DNA of 64,000 nucleotides from positions 1 to 64,000 of the forward strand of contig NZ_JAHCST010000003.1 in the NCBI RefSeq assembly GCF_018476525.1. Reading direction: 5' to 3'. A program made the position numbers and the translations under genes. Source of the stretch: Acrocarpospora catenulata (GTDB taxonomy: Bacteria > Actinomycetota > Actinomycetes > Streptosporangiales > Streptosporangiaceae). The first letter of the stretch is position 1. The number at the start of each line of letters is the position of its first letter. Under the pieces are notes generated by a model, which saw nothing but the letters and a program-made list of their open reading frames with translations, was not told the origin of the DNA and ran no database searches. Below are positions 22,683 through 29,629 of the stretch, piece after piece.

Positions 22683-25195
22683 CCACCTATACCGAATTCC
22701 TTGAGGCCAAAGCTGCTCTCGCTGCCACGAGCGGGCTGGACGTCGACCTGTCCGAGGTTCACCCGGTCCTGAAGCCTCACCAGCGGGACGCCGTGGTGTG
22801 GGCGGTTCGCGGCGGCCGGCGCGCCGTGTTCGCGAGTTTCGGCCTCGGCAAGACTCTGATCCAGCTGGAGATCGTGCGCCTGGTGCTGGCCAAGCTCGGC
22901 CGCGGCCGCGGTCTGATCGTGCTGCCGCTGGGCGTCCGCCAGGAGTTCGTCCGCGATGCACGTCTGCTCGGCCTCGAAGTGCGGTTCATCCGCACCGTCA
23001 CCGAGGCATCGGCTGGAGGCATCTATCTGACGAACTACGAGTCCGTCCGGGACGGCAAGCTCGACCCGCGGGCCTTCGACGTCGTCAGCTTGGACGAGGC
23101 CGCCGTCCTGCGCGGGTTCGGCGGGACCAAGACCTTCCGCGAGTTCATGAAGCTGTACGAGGGCAGCGACAACTACCGGTTCGTGGCCACGGCCACCCCG
23201 TCCCCGAACGAGTACATCGAACTCCTGGCCTACGCGGCGTTCCTCGACGTCATGGACGTTGGGCAGGCCAAGACCAGGTTCTTCAAGCGGGACTCCACCA
23301 AGGCCGACAAGCTCACCCTGCTCCCGCACATGGAGGCCGACTTCTGGCTGTGGGTGTCCTCGTGGGCGCTGTTCCTCCAGAAGCCGAGCGATCTGGGCCA
23401 CAGCGACGAGGGCTACGTCCTGCCTCCGCTGGAGGTGGTCTGGCACGAGGTGCCGTCCGAGATCCCTGCCGAAGGTGTGGTGGACCGCAAGGGCCGGACG
23501 GCCCTGTTCGCCGACGCCGCGATGGGTGTGCAGGACGCCGCCCGGGAGAAGCGGGAAAGCCTCCAGGCCCGCGTAGGCGTGATGGCGTCCCTGGTCGCCG
23601 AAGCCCCCGAGGACCACTTCCTGCTCTGGCACGACCTGGAGGCGGAGCGGCACGCCATCGCGGCCGCGATCCCCGGCGTGACCGCCGTGTGGGGCTCCCA
23701 GGACTTGGACGAGCGGGAGCGGCGGATCATCGGCTTCTCCGACGGTGAGTTCCGGCTGCTGGCGACCAAGCCGGTCATCGCCGGGTCGGGGTGCAACTTC
23801 CAGCGGCACTGCCACCGCGCGGTCTTCCTGGGGATCGGGTTCAAGTTTGCCGACTTCATCCAGGCGATCCACCGCATCCACCGCTTCCTTCAGGACCGGC
23901 CGGTCCGCATCGACCTGATCTACACCGAGGCCGAGCGGGAGATCCGCAAGCAGCTGGAGCGCAAGTGGGCCCAGCACGACGAGCTGACTGCCCGCATGGG
24001 CGACATCATCAGGGAGTACGGGTTGTCACACGAGGCCATGGCCGCCCACATGCGGCGATCCATCGGAGTGGAGCGGGTCGAGGTCGCCGGCGAGTCCTAC
24101 CGGCTCGTCAACAACGACACCGTCGAGGAGACCTCCACCCTGCCCGGCGACAGCGTCGACCTGGTCGTCACGTCGATCCCGTTCGCCACCCAGTACGAGT
24201 ACACGCCCTCCTACAACGACTTCGGCCACACCGAGGACAACGCCCACTTCTGGCGGCAGATGGACTTCCTCACGCCCCACCTGCTGCGCACGCTGAAGCC
24301 CGGCCGGGTGGCCGCCATCCACGTCAAGGACCGGATCGTCCCCGGCGGCATGACCGGGCTCGGCTTCCAAACGGTCCAGCCGTTCCACGCCGAAACGATC
24401 AGCCACTTCACCGGGCACGGCTTCGCCTTCCTCGGCATGAAGACGATCGTCACCGACGTGGTCAGGGAGAACAACCAGACCTACCGCCTCGGCTGGACCG
24501 AACAGTGCAAGGACGGCACCAAGATGGGCGCCGGGCTTCCCGAATATCTGCTGCTGTTCCGGAAGCCGCCCACCGACGCGAGCAACGGCTACGCCGACGA
24601 GCCCGTCGTCAAGTCCAAGGCCGACTTCACCCGGCACCGCTGGCAGGTCGACGCGCACGGGTTCGCCCGCTCCAACGGCGACCGGCCGCTCGCCCCCGAA
24701 GACCTGGTGGGGCTGCCCGCCGACGAGGTGTTCCGCCTGTTCCGGGACCACAACCTCACCCACGTCTACGACTACGAGGCGCACGTGGCCGCGGGCGAGG
24801 CTCTGGAGGCGAAGCGCCGCCTGCCGTCCGGGTTCATGCTGCTGCAGCCGCCGTCCTGGCACCCCGACGTGTGGACCGACGTGGCGCGCATGCGGACGCT
24901 CAACATGATGCAGGAACGCAAGGGACAGCAGTTCCATTTGTGTCCATTACAGTTCGACATCGTCGAGCGGCTCATCAACCAGTTCTCGATGCGGGGCGAG
25001 CTCGTGTTCGACCCGTTCGGCGGGCTGATGACCGTGCCCTACTGTGCGATCAGGATGGGCCGCCGAGGCCTCGGCGTGGAGTTGAACCCGCAGTATTTTC
25101 GGGACGGGGTCGCCTACGTGGAGGCCGCCGAACGCGAGGCATCCCTGCCCACACTGTTCGACCTGGTCGACCTTGAGACCAGGGAGTCGGCGTGA
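22679..25195 (+). CDS. SNF2/DEAD-like helicase fused to an N4/N6 DNA methyltransferase
   Basis: 838 aa. The N-terminal ~480 residues are a superfamily-2 ATPase: Walker A G55-L-G-K-T59, SLDEA (D139-E140) as motif II, TATPSP as motif III, and QAIHRIHRFLQ near residue 400 as motif VI. The C-terminal half is an amino-methyltransferase in the IV-before-I (beta-class) order: TSIPF at 498-502 in place of the usual (D/N/S)PP(Y/F), and VFDPFGGLMTVPYCA near 776 as the SAM-binding motif, ending RRGLGVEL. Such fusions occur in actinophages; they may translocate along DNA and methylate it, protecting against restriction. GTG 22679 overlaps the previous stop. Confidence 0.85.
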   Translation: MTTYTEFLEAKAALAATSGLDVDLSEVHPVLKPHQRDAVVWAVRGGRRAVFASFGLGKTLIQLEIVRLVLAKLGRGRGLIVLPLGVRQEFVRDARLLGLEVRFIRTVTEASAGGIYLTNYESVRDGKLDPRAFDVVSLDEAAVLRGFGGTKTFREFMKLYEGSDNYRFVATATPSPNEYIELLAYAAFLDVMDVGQAKTRFFKRDSTKADKLTLLPHMEADFWLWVSSWALFLQKPSDLGHSDEGYVLPPLEVVWHEVPSEIPAEGVVDRKGRTALFADAAMGVQDAAREKRESLQARVGVMASLVAEAPEDHFLLWHDLEAERHAIAAAIPGVTAVWGSQDLDERERRIIGFSDGEFRLLATKPVIAGSGCNFQRHCHRAVFLGIGFKFADFIQAIHRIHRFLQDRPVRIDLIYTEAEREIRKQLERKWAQHDELTARMGDIIREYGLSHEAMAAHMRRSIGVERVEVAGESYRLVNNDTVEETSTLPGDSVDLVVTSIPFATQYEYTPSYNDFGHTEDNAHFWRQMDFLTPHLLRTLKPGRVAAIHVKDRIVPGGMTGLGFQTVQPFHAETISHFTGHGFAFLGMKTIVTDVVRENNQTYRLGWTEQCKDGTKMGAGLPEYLLLFRKPPTDASNGYADEPVVKSKADFTRHRWQVDAHGFARSNGDRPLAPEDLVGLPADEVFRLFRDHNLTHVYDYEAHVAAGEALEAKRRLPSGFMLLQPPSWHPDVWTDVARMRTLNMMQERKGQQFHLCPLQFDIVERLINQFSMRGELVFDPFGGLMTVPYCAIRMGRRGLGVELNPQYFRDGVAYVEAAEREASLPTLFDLVDLETRESA

Positions 25196-25217
25196 GCGGG
25201 AACACTCGTCCGGCGAC

Positions 25218-25370
25218 CTACCGCCGGTCCACGTACTCCCGCAGGAACTGGCGGATCAGTTCGTACAGCGACACGCCTTCCGCCTTGGCTTTGGCCATGG
25301 CGGCCTTCCACAGGTCGTCGTGCACTGGCAGGCCGCGCATGCGCACGCCGTCGGCACGCTTTCCGGGCAC
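25218..25370 (-). CDS. Ribbon-helix-helix-like small protein (50 aa)
   Basis: A 50-aa leftward protein starting at GTG 25370, one base after the stop of the 86-aa gene. The sequence VRMRGLPVHDDLWKAAMAKA followed by a KAEGVSLYELIRQFLREYV segment has the strand-helix-helix pattern of Arc/CopG/MetJ-type DNA-binding proteins and antitoxins. It is the promoter-distal gene of a two-gene unit whose promoter carries two perfect palindromic operators, so it is the best candidate for their ligand. Confidence 0.6.
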   Translation of the reverse strand: MPGKRADGVRMRGLPVHDDLWKAAMAKAKAEGVSLYELIRQFLREYVDRR

Positions 25371-25371
25371 C

Positions 25372-25632
25372 TCAAGCCGTCCGGGCGGTGCGGGCCACCC
25401 AGTCGGGGACGTCGAGGGTCTGCTCCTGGCAGAACGCGACCAGGTCGATTCCCCCCATGACGTGGAGCACCTCAGCGTCGTCCAGGGCGCGGGCGGCGAG
25501 TTTGTCGAAGGCTCCCGCGTCCAACGCCTCCAGGTCGCCCGCCTCGGCGCGCATGAGCGCCTCGATCATGGCGATCGTGGCGGCGTCGTCGCGCCCGGTC
25601 GCGTCGATGATCCGGTCTGTGTAGGTGCTCAT
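25372..25632 (-). CDS. 86-aa acidic protein, first gene of a reversed unit
   Basis: 86 aa, leftward, start ATG 25632 with AGAGAGG 9 nt upstream. TDRIIDATGRDDAATIAMIE followed by ALMRAEAGDLEALD and a Cys-containing tail resembles short actinobacterial proteins of unknown function. It is expressed against the direction of the early operon from its own promoter (25663-25691) and coupled to the ribbon-helix-helix-like gene. It could be a toxin, a lysogenic function or a regulator partner; the sequence alone does not decide. Confidence 0.6.
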   Translation of the reverse strand: MSTYTDRIIDATGRDDAATIAMIEALMRAEAGDLEALDAGAFDKLAARALDDAEVLHVMGGIDLVAFCQEQTLDVPDWVARTARTA

Positions 25633-25651
25633 TTTCGGTACCTCTCTCGTG

Positions 25652-25691
25652 GGTGTATCTACACCATAAACCGGTGTAGATACACCGTCAA
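25652..25691 (-). promoter_or_regulatory. Promoter with a perfect double palindrome (operator)
   Basis: GGTGTATCTACACC (25652-25665) and its exact reverse complement (25673-25686) are separated by 7 bp; each arm is itself nearly palindromic. Read leftward, TTGACG (25691-25686) and TATGGT (25668-25663) form a -35/-10 pair with a 17-bp spacer. The -10 overlaps the proximal arm and the distal arm lies in the spacer, so a protein bound here would block transcription of the 86-aa gene. Confidence 0.75.
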
Positions 25692-25706
25692 TCCTCGGGG
25701 CGCGCG

Positions 25707-26339
25707 ATGACCGCGATCCCGCGCCGGATGCGCCACCTTCCGCTCGACAAGCACGGCCGGGTCTGCCCATGGTTCATCGCCTGGGTGAACGGCCAGCCCG
25801 ACCACCGGCTGATCGGCCCCGGGAAGATCGAATGCGCCTTGCGATACTCGGCCTGCTGGCTGTGCGGGGAGACCCTCGGCAACTACAAGGTATTCGTGCT
25901 CGGCCCGATGTGCACGATCACCCGCACCACGGCGGAGCCGCCGTCCCACCGGGACTGCGCCGAGTACGCCGTGCGCGCGTGCCCGTTCCTGACCACGCCG
26001 GCGATGCGCCGCCGGGAGCGCAGCCTGCCCGAGGGGCATCGGCCGCCGCCCGGACTGTCCATTCCGCGCAACCCGGGCGTGATCGCCCTCTGGGTTACCT
26101 ACGACTTCGAGGTCTTCCCGGACCCGGATGGCCGGACGCTCCTCTCGGTGGGTGACCCGGTGGCCGTCTCGTGGTGGGCGGAGGGCAGGCAGGCAACCCG
26201 CGGCGAGGTGCTCGCCTCGGTCGAGTCAGGGCTCCCCGCTCTCCGCGCTGAAGCTGACGCGGAAGGCACTGAAGCGGTCGCTGACCTGCTCGGGATGTAC
26301 GCCGCGGCACTCGAACTCCTTCCTCGGGAGGCGGCGTGA
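25707..26339 (+). CDS. Cys/His-containing phage protein (paralogue of the 40442 gene)
   Basis: 210 aa. Begins PRRMRHLPLDKHGRVCPWF, with CWLCGETLG and then PPSHRDCAEYAVRACPFL, probably a zinc-binding fold. The same order of motifs recurs in the 40442-41077 gene (LCGNCGTPL, HPSDCAPYAVSACPLL), so the two are divergent paralogues. It is the first rightward gene after the reversed 25218-25691 unit. No strong ribosome site precedes ATG 25707. Function unknown. Confidence 0.6.
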   Translation: MTAIPRRMRHLPLDKHGRVCPWFIAWVNGQPDHRLIGPGKIECALRYSACWLCGETLGNYKVFVLGPMCTITRTTAEPPSHRDCAEYAVRACPFLTTPAMRRRERSLPEGHRPPPGLSIPRNPGVIALWVTYDFEVFPDPDGRTLLSVGDPVAVSWWAEGRQATRGEVLASVESGLPALRAEADAEGTEAVADLLGMYAAALELLPREAA

Positions 26340-26557
26340 AGACCGGCACCAAGAACCGCGCCTGCGTCGGCAAGAAACGCAACAAGGACCGGGCCGCGGC
26401 TGAGGCTCAGATCGAGCGGGAGGTCACCCGGGGCACCTCCCGCGACCGGCTGATCATCTATCGCTGTGATCACTGTGGTCACTGGCATGTAGGCCACGTC
26501 GGCAAGCGCCTCGCCCGCAAGCAGGCATCTGAATCTGCGAGGGGGCGGCGCCGATGA
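26336..26557 (+). CDS. Small basic zinc-ribbon-like protein
   Basis: 73 aa, highly basic. The segment YRCDHCGHWHVGHV contains a C-x2-C plus nearby histidines, a half zinc ribbon. GTG 26336 overlaps the previous stop. A DNA- or RNA-binding role is likely but unproven. Confidence 0.55.
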   Translation: MKTGTKNRACVGKKRNKDRAAAEAQIEREVTRGTSRDRLIIYRCDHCGHWHVGHVGKRLARKQASESARGRRR

Positions 26558-26958
26558 GGTGGCGCAGGGTCCCCCTCGACGAACTCGCTCAGGCCTGCGC
26601 CCGGTGCGGGCACCAGAACGGCGGCCATGTCGACAGCCTGGAGCGCACCCGCTCTGGCTGGCCCATCTACGACCCCATCTGGGCCGACGCCCTGGGCGCG
26701 TGTTCGGTCCCCGGCTGCCCATGCCGGGGACGTACGAACGACCCGGCCACCCGGATCGAGCAGTCGGCCGTACCGGTGGCCGACCGGGTGCCGGTCCTGA
26801 CGCGCCTGAGCGGCCCGTGCACGGCCGGGACAGGTCCGTGTGGGGCTCTACCCACTCGCCCGTACCCGGTGGGTCCACGCTGCGCTGAGCACGCTCCGAC
26901 GGCCATCCGGCAGACGGCCTCCCAGAGGCCCGCCGAGCGACTTCGGGAGGCGGCATGA
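26554..26958 (+). CDS. Cys-rich hypothetical protein
   Basis: 134 aa with several cysteine/histidine pairs (CARCGHQNGGHVD, CSVPGCPCRG, CTAGTGPCG, RCAEH), probably binding two zinc ions. Coupled to its neighbours by 4-bp overlaps. Unknown function. Confidence 0.5.
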   Translation: MRWRRVPLDELAQACARCGHQNGGHVDSLERTRSGWPIYDPIWADALGACSVPGCPCRGRTNDPATRIEQSAVPVADRVPVLTRLSGPCTAGTGPCGALPTRPYPVGPRCAEHAPTAIRQTASQRPAERLREAA

Positions 26959-27164
26959 AGGCGGCGATGGACGCGGTAGGCGGAATGGTCACCGCCGACC
27001 TCCAGGTGGTCGTGATGGCCAACAAGCAGCGGGTTCTCCACAGATCGCGGGTTATCCACAGATCCATCCACAGGACGGCGTCTGTCGGTCGGGCGGGTCA
27101 AAGTGCTGTTGGCGCGAGCAAGGGCCAGCGAAGACAGGACCCGCCCCGCGTCCGCCCCGCATAG
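26955..27164 (+). CDS. Small basic ORF overlapping DnaA-box cluster
   Basis: 69 aa from an ATG that overlaps the preceding stop. Only the first ~28 residues look protein-like; the rest is Arg/Ser/His-rich and encoded by the DnaA-box cluster. It may be a short or vestigial gene through which an origin-like sequence runs. Confidence 0.3.
   Translation: MKAAMDAVGGMVTADLQVVVMANKQRVLHRSRVIHRSIHRTASVGRAGQSAVGASKGQRRQDPPRVRPA
27034..27072 (+). promoter_or_regulatory. Cluster of DnaA-box-like 9-mers
   Basis: TTCTCCACA (27034-27042), TTATCCACA (27052-27060) and CCATCCACA (27064-27072) lie in the same orientation. The middle copy is a perfect consensus DnaA box; the outer two differ by one and two bases. 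They are 1.0-1.4 kb before the phage initiator gene and could bring host DnaA to the phage origin. Confidence 0.55.
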
Positions 27165-27188
27165 CCCTACCCCCGAGGGAGCACCCCC

Positions 27189-28088
27189 ATGGCCATCGGC
27201 AAGCGCCTCCGCTTCCAGATCTTCCGCCGCGACAACTTCGCCTGCCGCTACTGCGGGCTCACCGCCACGGCCGGCGCGGTCCTCGAAGTCGACCACGTCA
27301 AGCCGCGGTCCGAGGGCGGCCGGGACGTGCCGACCAACCTGGTCACCGCGTGCGAGGGCTGCAACTCCGGCAAGAGCGACGTCCCGCTGGGCGCCCCCGT
27401 GGTGGCCGACGTGCCCCAGGCTGACTTCCGGGCGGTGCTGGCCGCACGCGAACCCCGGGAGGACGAGGAGCCCGTCCTCGACCCCCTCACCGAGTGGGCC
27501 TGCGAGATGGAGGTCGCCTGCGGCCTGCGGTGGCACGTCTACACCGTCGATGCCGGACTCACCGTCAGGGAGTCTCATGAGTTCGGCGTCTCCCTCATCC
27601 TGGCCATCGCCTGCGGTTACACGGAAGACGAACTGGTGGCCGCTACGAGCCAGGCAGGTGAGGCCCGCGAGACCGACCTCTTCCGCTACCTGCCCGAGCG
27701 ACCCGATCCGCGCGAAACGACCGAAGAGATCGACTACTACGTAGACGCCCTGGCCTACCTCGACAGCTTTATCCCACTCGAACGGCGGCTCCTGATCTGG
27801 CGAGTCCGCCTGGCCGCGGGCGACCACCAGCCAACCCGCTCCGACCTCATCCGGGCGGCAGCGTCTATGGGGCACTGGCAAGTCGTCGAGCAGGGGCGCG
27901 ACCACGAACAGCTGCGGGACTGGCTGCGCCACCTCCCGGACGGTGTCGGCTCGGATTACCTCCGCCAGGCCGCCGCCCGCTGGGACGAGGCGAACGTCGG
28001 GATAGCTGGCCAATCCGCCATGGAATGCCCCAACGAGGTGCTCGAACTGGCTGTGAGCCTTGCGCTCGGCGCCAGCGTGCCCGGCTGA
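27189..28088 (+). CDS. HNH endonuclease family protein
   Basis: 299 aa. The N-terminal ~65 residues form an HNH domain: FRRDNFACRYCG, LEVDHVKPRSEGG, TNLVTACEGCNSGKSD, with both CxxC zinc pairs and the His/Asn residues. The remaining ~230 residues are a helical domain I cannot assign (contains PERPDPRETTEEIDYYVDAL). RBS GAGGGAG lies 6 nt before ATG 27189. It precedes the replication genes. It may be a recombination nuclease or a homing-type element. Confidence 0.75.
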   Translation: MAIGKRLRFQIFRRDNFACRYCGLTATAGAVLEVDHVKPRSEGGRDVPTNLVTACEGCNSGKSDVPLGAPVVADVPQADFRAVLAAREPREDEEPVLDPLTEWACEMEVACGLRWHVYTVDAGLTVRESHEFGVSLILAIACGYTEDELVAATSQAGEARETDLFRYLPERPDPRETTEEIDYYVDALAYLDSFIPLERRLLIWRVRLAAGDHQPTRSDLIRAAASMGHWQVVEQGRDHEQLRDWLRHLPDGVGSDYLRQAAARWDEANVGIAGQSAMECPNEVLELAVSLALGASVPG

Positions 28089-28097
28089 GAGACACGC

Positions 28098-29066
28098 ATG
28101 CCGCGCCTATCGCCTCGAACCCTGAACGGAGCCGTCAAGCACATGAGCGTCGAAGCAATGAAGTGGGTCCTGGAGGATGCTCCGGACTTTCCGCCGCATC
28201 TGCTCGGCGTGCTCATGGGCTTGGCCAACAAGGCAGACAGTGGAGGCCGGGCTGCATGGCCGGGGCAGGCGACGTTGGCCCAGTGGGCGAAGAAGGGTGA
28301 GCGTGCCGCACGGAAGGATCTGGCCCAGCTGGAGGAGCTGAAGCTGATCCGGCGTGGCGACCAGTCGCTGGTGGCTCATCTCGCGGCCGACGAGCGGCCG
28401 GTGGTGTGGGACTTGGCGATGGAGCGGACCCGCGAATTGGAGGGGAACTGTAGTTCCGCCCGGAACCACAGTTCCGGGGGGAACCCAGAGCCCGGCCCCG
28501 ACAACACCGCAGATGAGGGCATTTCGGGGGGAACTGTGGTTCCGGGCGGAACTACAGACCCGGGCGGAACTGTAGGGCAGAGGGAGGGGAACCACAGTTC
28601 CGCCGATACGTCCGGTGATACACCCGGTGGTTCTCTCCCTACGGGAGAGAACACCAACGCGGGTACGCGCGATACCGGATCCGGGGGGACCAAGCAACCC
28701 CGTCGTCGGCGAACCAAGGCCGAACGCGACGAACTCGACCAGCAAGCGCAAGATCTCGCCAAGAAGTTTCGCGAGCGGTACAAGAACTCCCAACGCTTCG
28801 TGGCGATCATGACAGTGATTCGGGGCGCCCTCGGCAATGGGTTCACCCGCGACGAGGTCGCCTTCGCCCTCGACCGGCTCGGGCGCGAGAAGAAGCCCGT
28901 GTCCGGTGCCAGCATCCAGTTCGCCCACGGCCAGATCGAGGAGGAACGGGAGCGGGCTGCTGTCCGCACGGATAGGGCGAGGGCCTCGCCGCGCCCCGCC
29001 GAACCCCTCCCCGCTCGTGGCTCCTACGACGCATCCAAAGTCTTCGGGAACAGGAATAGATCATGA
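28098..29066 (+). CDS. Phage replication initiator (winged-helix, lambda O-like role)
   Basis: 322 aa. The N-terminal ~90 residues are a winged helix (FPPHLLGVLMGLANKADSGG, PGQATLAQWAKKGERAARKD, LEELKLIRRG) of the kind used by phage replication proteins. Residues ~115-200 are a Gly/Asn/Ser/Pro-rich linker encoded by the iteron-like repeats. The C-terminus is helical and basic (RRRRTKAERDELDQQAQDLA). It is followed directly by the helicase loader and DnaB genes, the classic initiator-loader-helicase order. ATG 28098 has GAGAGA close by; ATG 28143 is a possible alternative start. The gene probably contains its own origin, as lambda O does. Confidence 0.75.
   Translation: MPRLSPRTLNGAVKHMSVEAMKWVLEDAPDFPPHLLGVLMGLANKADSGGRAAWPGQATLAQWAKKGERAARKDLAQLEELKLIRRGDQSLVAHLAADERPVVWDLAMERTRELEGNCSSARNHSSGGNPEPGPDNTADEGISGGTVVPGGTTDPGGTVGQREGNHSSADTSGDTPGGSLPTGENTNAGTRDTGSGGTKQPRRRRTKAERDELDQQAQDLAKKFRERYKNSQRFVAIMTVIRGALGNGFTRDEVAFALDRLGREKKPVSGASIQFAHGQIEEERERAAVRTDRARASPRPAEPLPARGSYDASKVFGNRNRS
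28444..28601. repeat. Iteron-like repeats (candidate phage origin)
   Basis: Four complete 14-bp dyads GGAAC-N4-GTTCC lie at 28444-28457 (TGTA), 28462-28475 (CACA), 28530-28543 (TGTG) and 28588-28601 (CACA). Three half-conserved copies start at 28480, 28548 and 28566 (GGAAC). N4 is always pyrimidine-purine-pyrimidine-purine in the full copies. They lie in the linker-coding part of the initiator gene, in both orientations by symmetry. Confidence 0.75.
28630..28652. other. Perfect 10-bp hairpin beside the iterons
   Basis: GTTCTCTCCC (28630-28639) pairs with GGGAGAGAAC (28643-28652) around a 3-nt loop; GGTG/CACC flanks allow a longer stem. It lies 28 bp right of the last iteron, still inside the initiator gene, and could be part of the origin (single-strand priming hairpin or helicase-loading structure). 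Confidence 0.5.
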
Positions 29067-29629
29067 CCGTCACGCCCCTCGTCGACTGGCACGACGAGCA
29101 CCGTCGGCGCCGCCTCGCCGCCTTCCAGACCCGCCGCCCGCTGCTGCTACGGCACAAGGGCCCCCTCCGCGATGAGATCGCTGAGTGGGGATCTCGCCTG
29201 TTCGACAACACAGCCCGGACCTTGGTGCTGGTCGGCGGCACCGGAACGACCAAGACGTGGAGTCTGTGGGAGGTGCTGGAGCGCGCGGTGGCCGCCGGGT
29301 ACGCAGGCTCGATCGTGTTCGCCACGGCCGCGGACTGGCAGGAGGCGGTAGGGCCGCCCGTCGACCGGCAGGCGCTTCGCGTGATGCGGCAGGCCGGCGT
29401 GCTGGTGCTGGACGACTTCGGATCCACGCGGATCAACGAATGGGCGGTGGACTGCCTAACCCCGGTCGTGGATGAGCGCTGGTCGTGGGGTCGGCCGACC
29501 GGCATCACCTCGAACCTGACCGACTTTGATGAAGCGCTGGGCGAGCGCGGGGAGCGGATCACCTCCCGGCTGGGCCACGAGGCCGCCGTCGTGGTCCTGG
29601 ACGGGGCAGACCGGAGGGCGGCCGGATGA
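29063..29629 (+). CDS. DnaC/IstB-like helicase loader ATPase
   Basis: 188 aa AAA+ ATPase: Walker A GGTGTTKT (about residues 58-65), Walker B VLVLDDFGS, and sensor-1 GITSNLT, ending with GERITSRLG, the arginine-finger region typical of DnaC/IstB proteins. Directly upstream of the DnaB-type helicase gene (4-bp overlap) and downstream of the initiator. It should load the phage helicase at the origin. Confidence 0.85.
   Translation: MTVTPLVDWHDEHRRRRLAAFQTRRPLLLRHKGPLRDEIAEWGSRLFDNTARTLVLVGGTGTTKTWSLWEVLERAVAAGYAGSIVFATAADWQEAVGPPVDRQALRVMRQAGVLVLDDFGSTRINEWAVDCLTPVVDERWSWGRPTGITSNLTDFDEALGERGERITSRLGHEAAVVVLDGADRRAAG

Noticed and set aside
20755-22686. Leftward open frame (643 codons) opposite the WhiB-like and clamp genes
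   Set aside because: Covers several unrelated rightward genes with clear families; composition typical of antisense GC frames.
28444-28601. Possible CRISPR-like repeats
   Set aside because: Units are 14-bp dyads with irregular spacing, inside a coding frame and without uniform spacers; iterons fit better.
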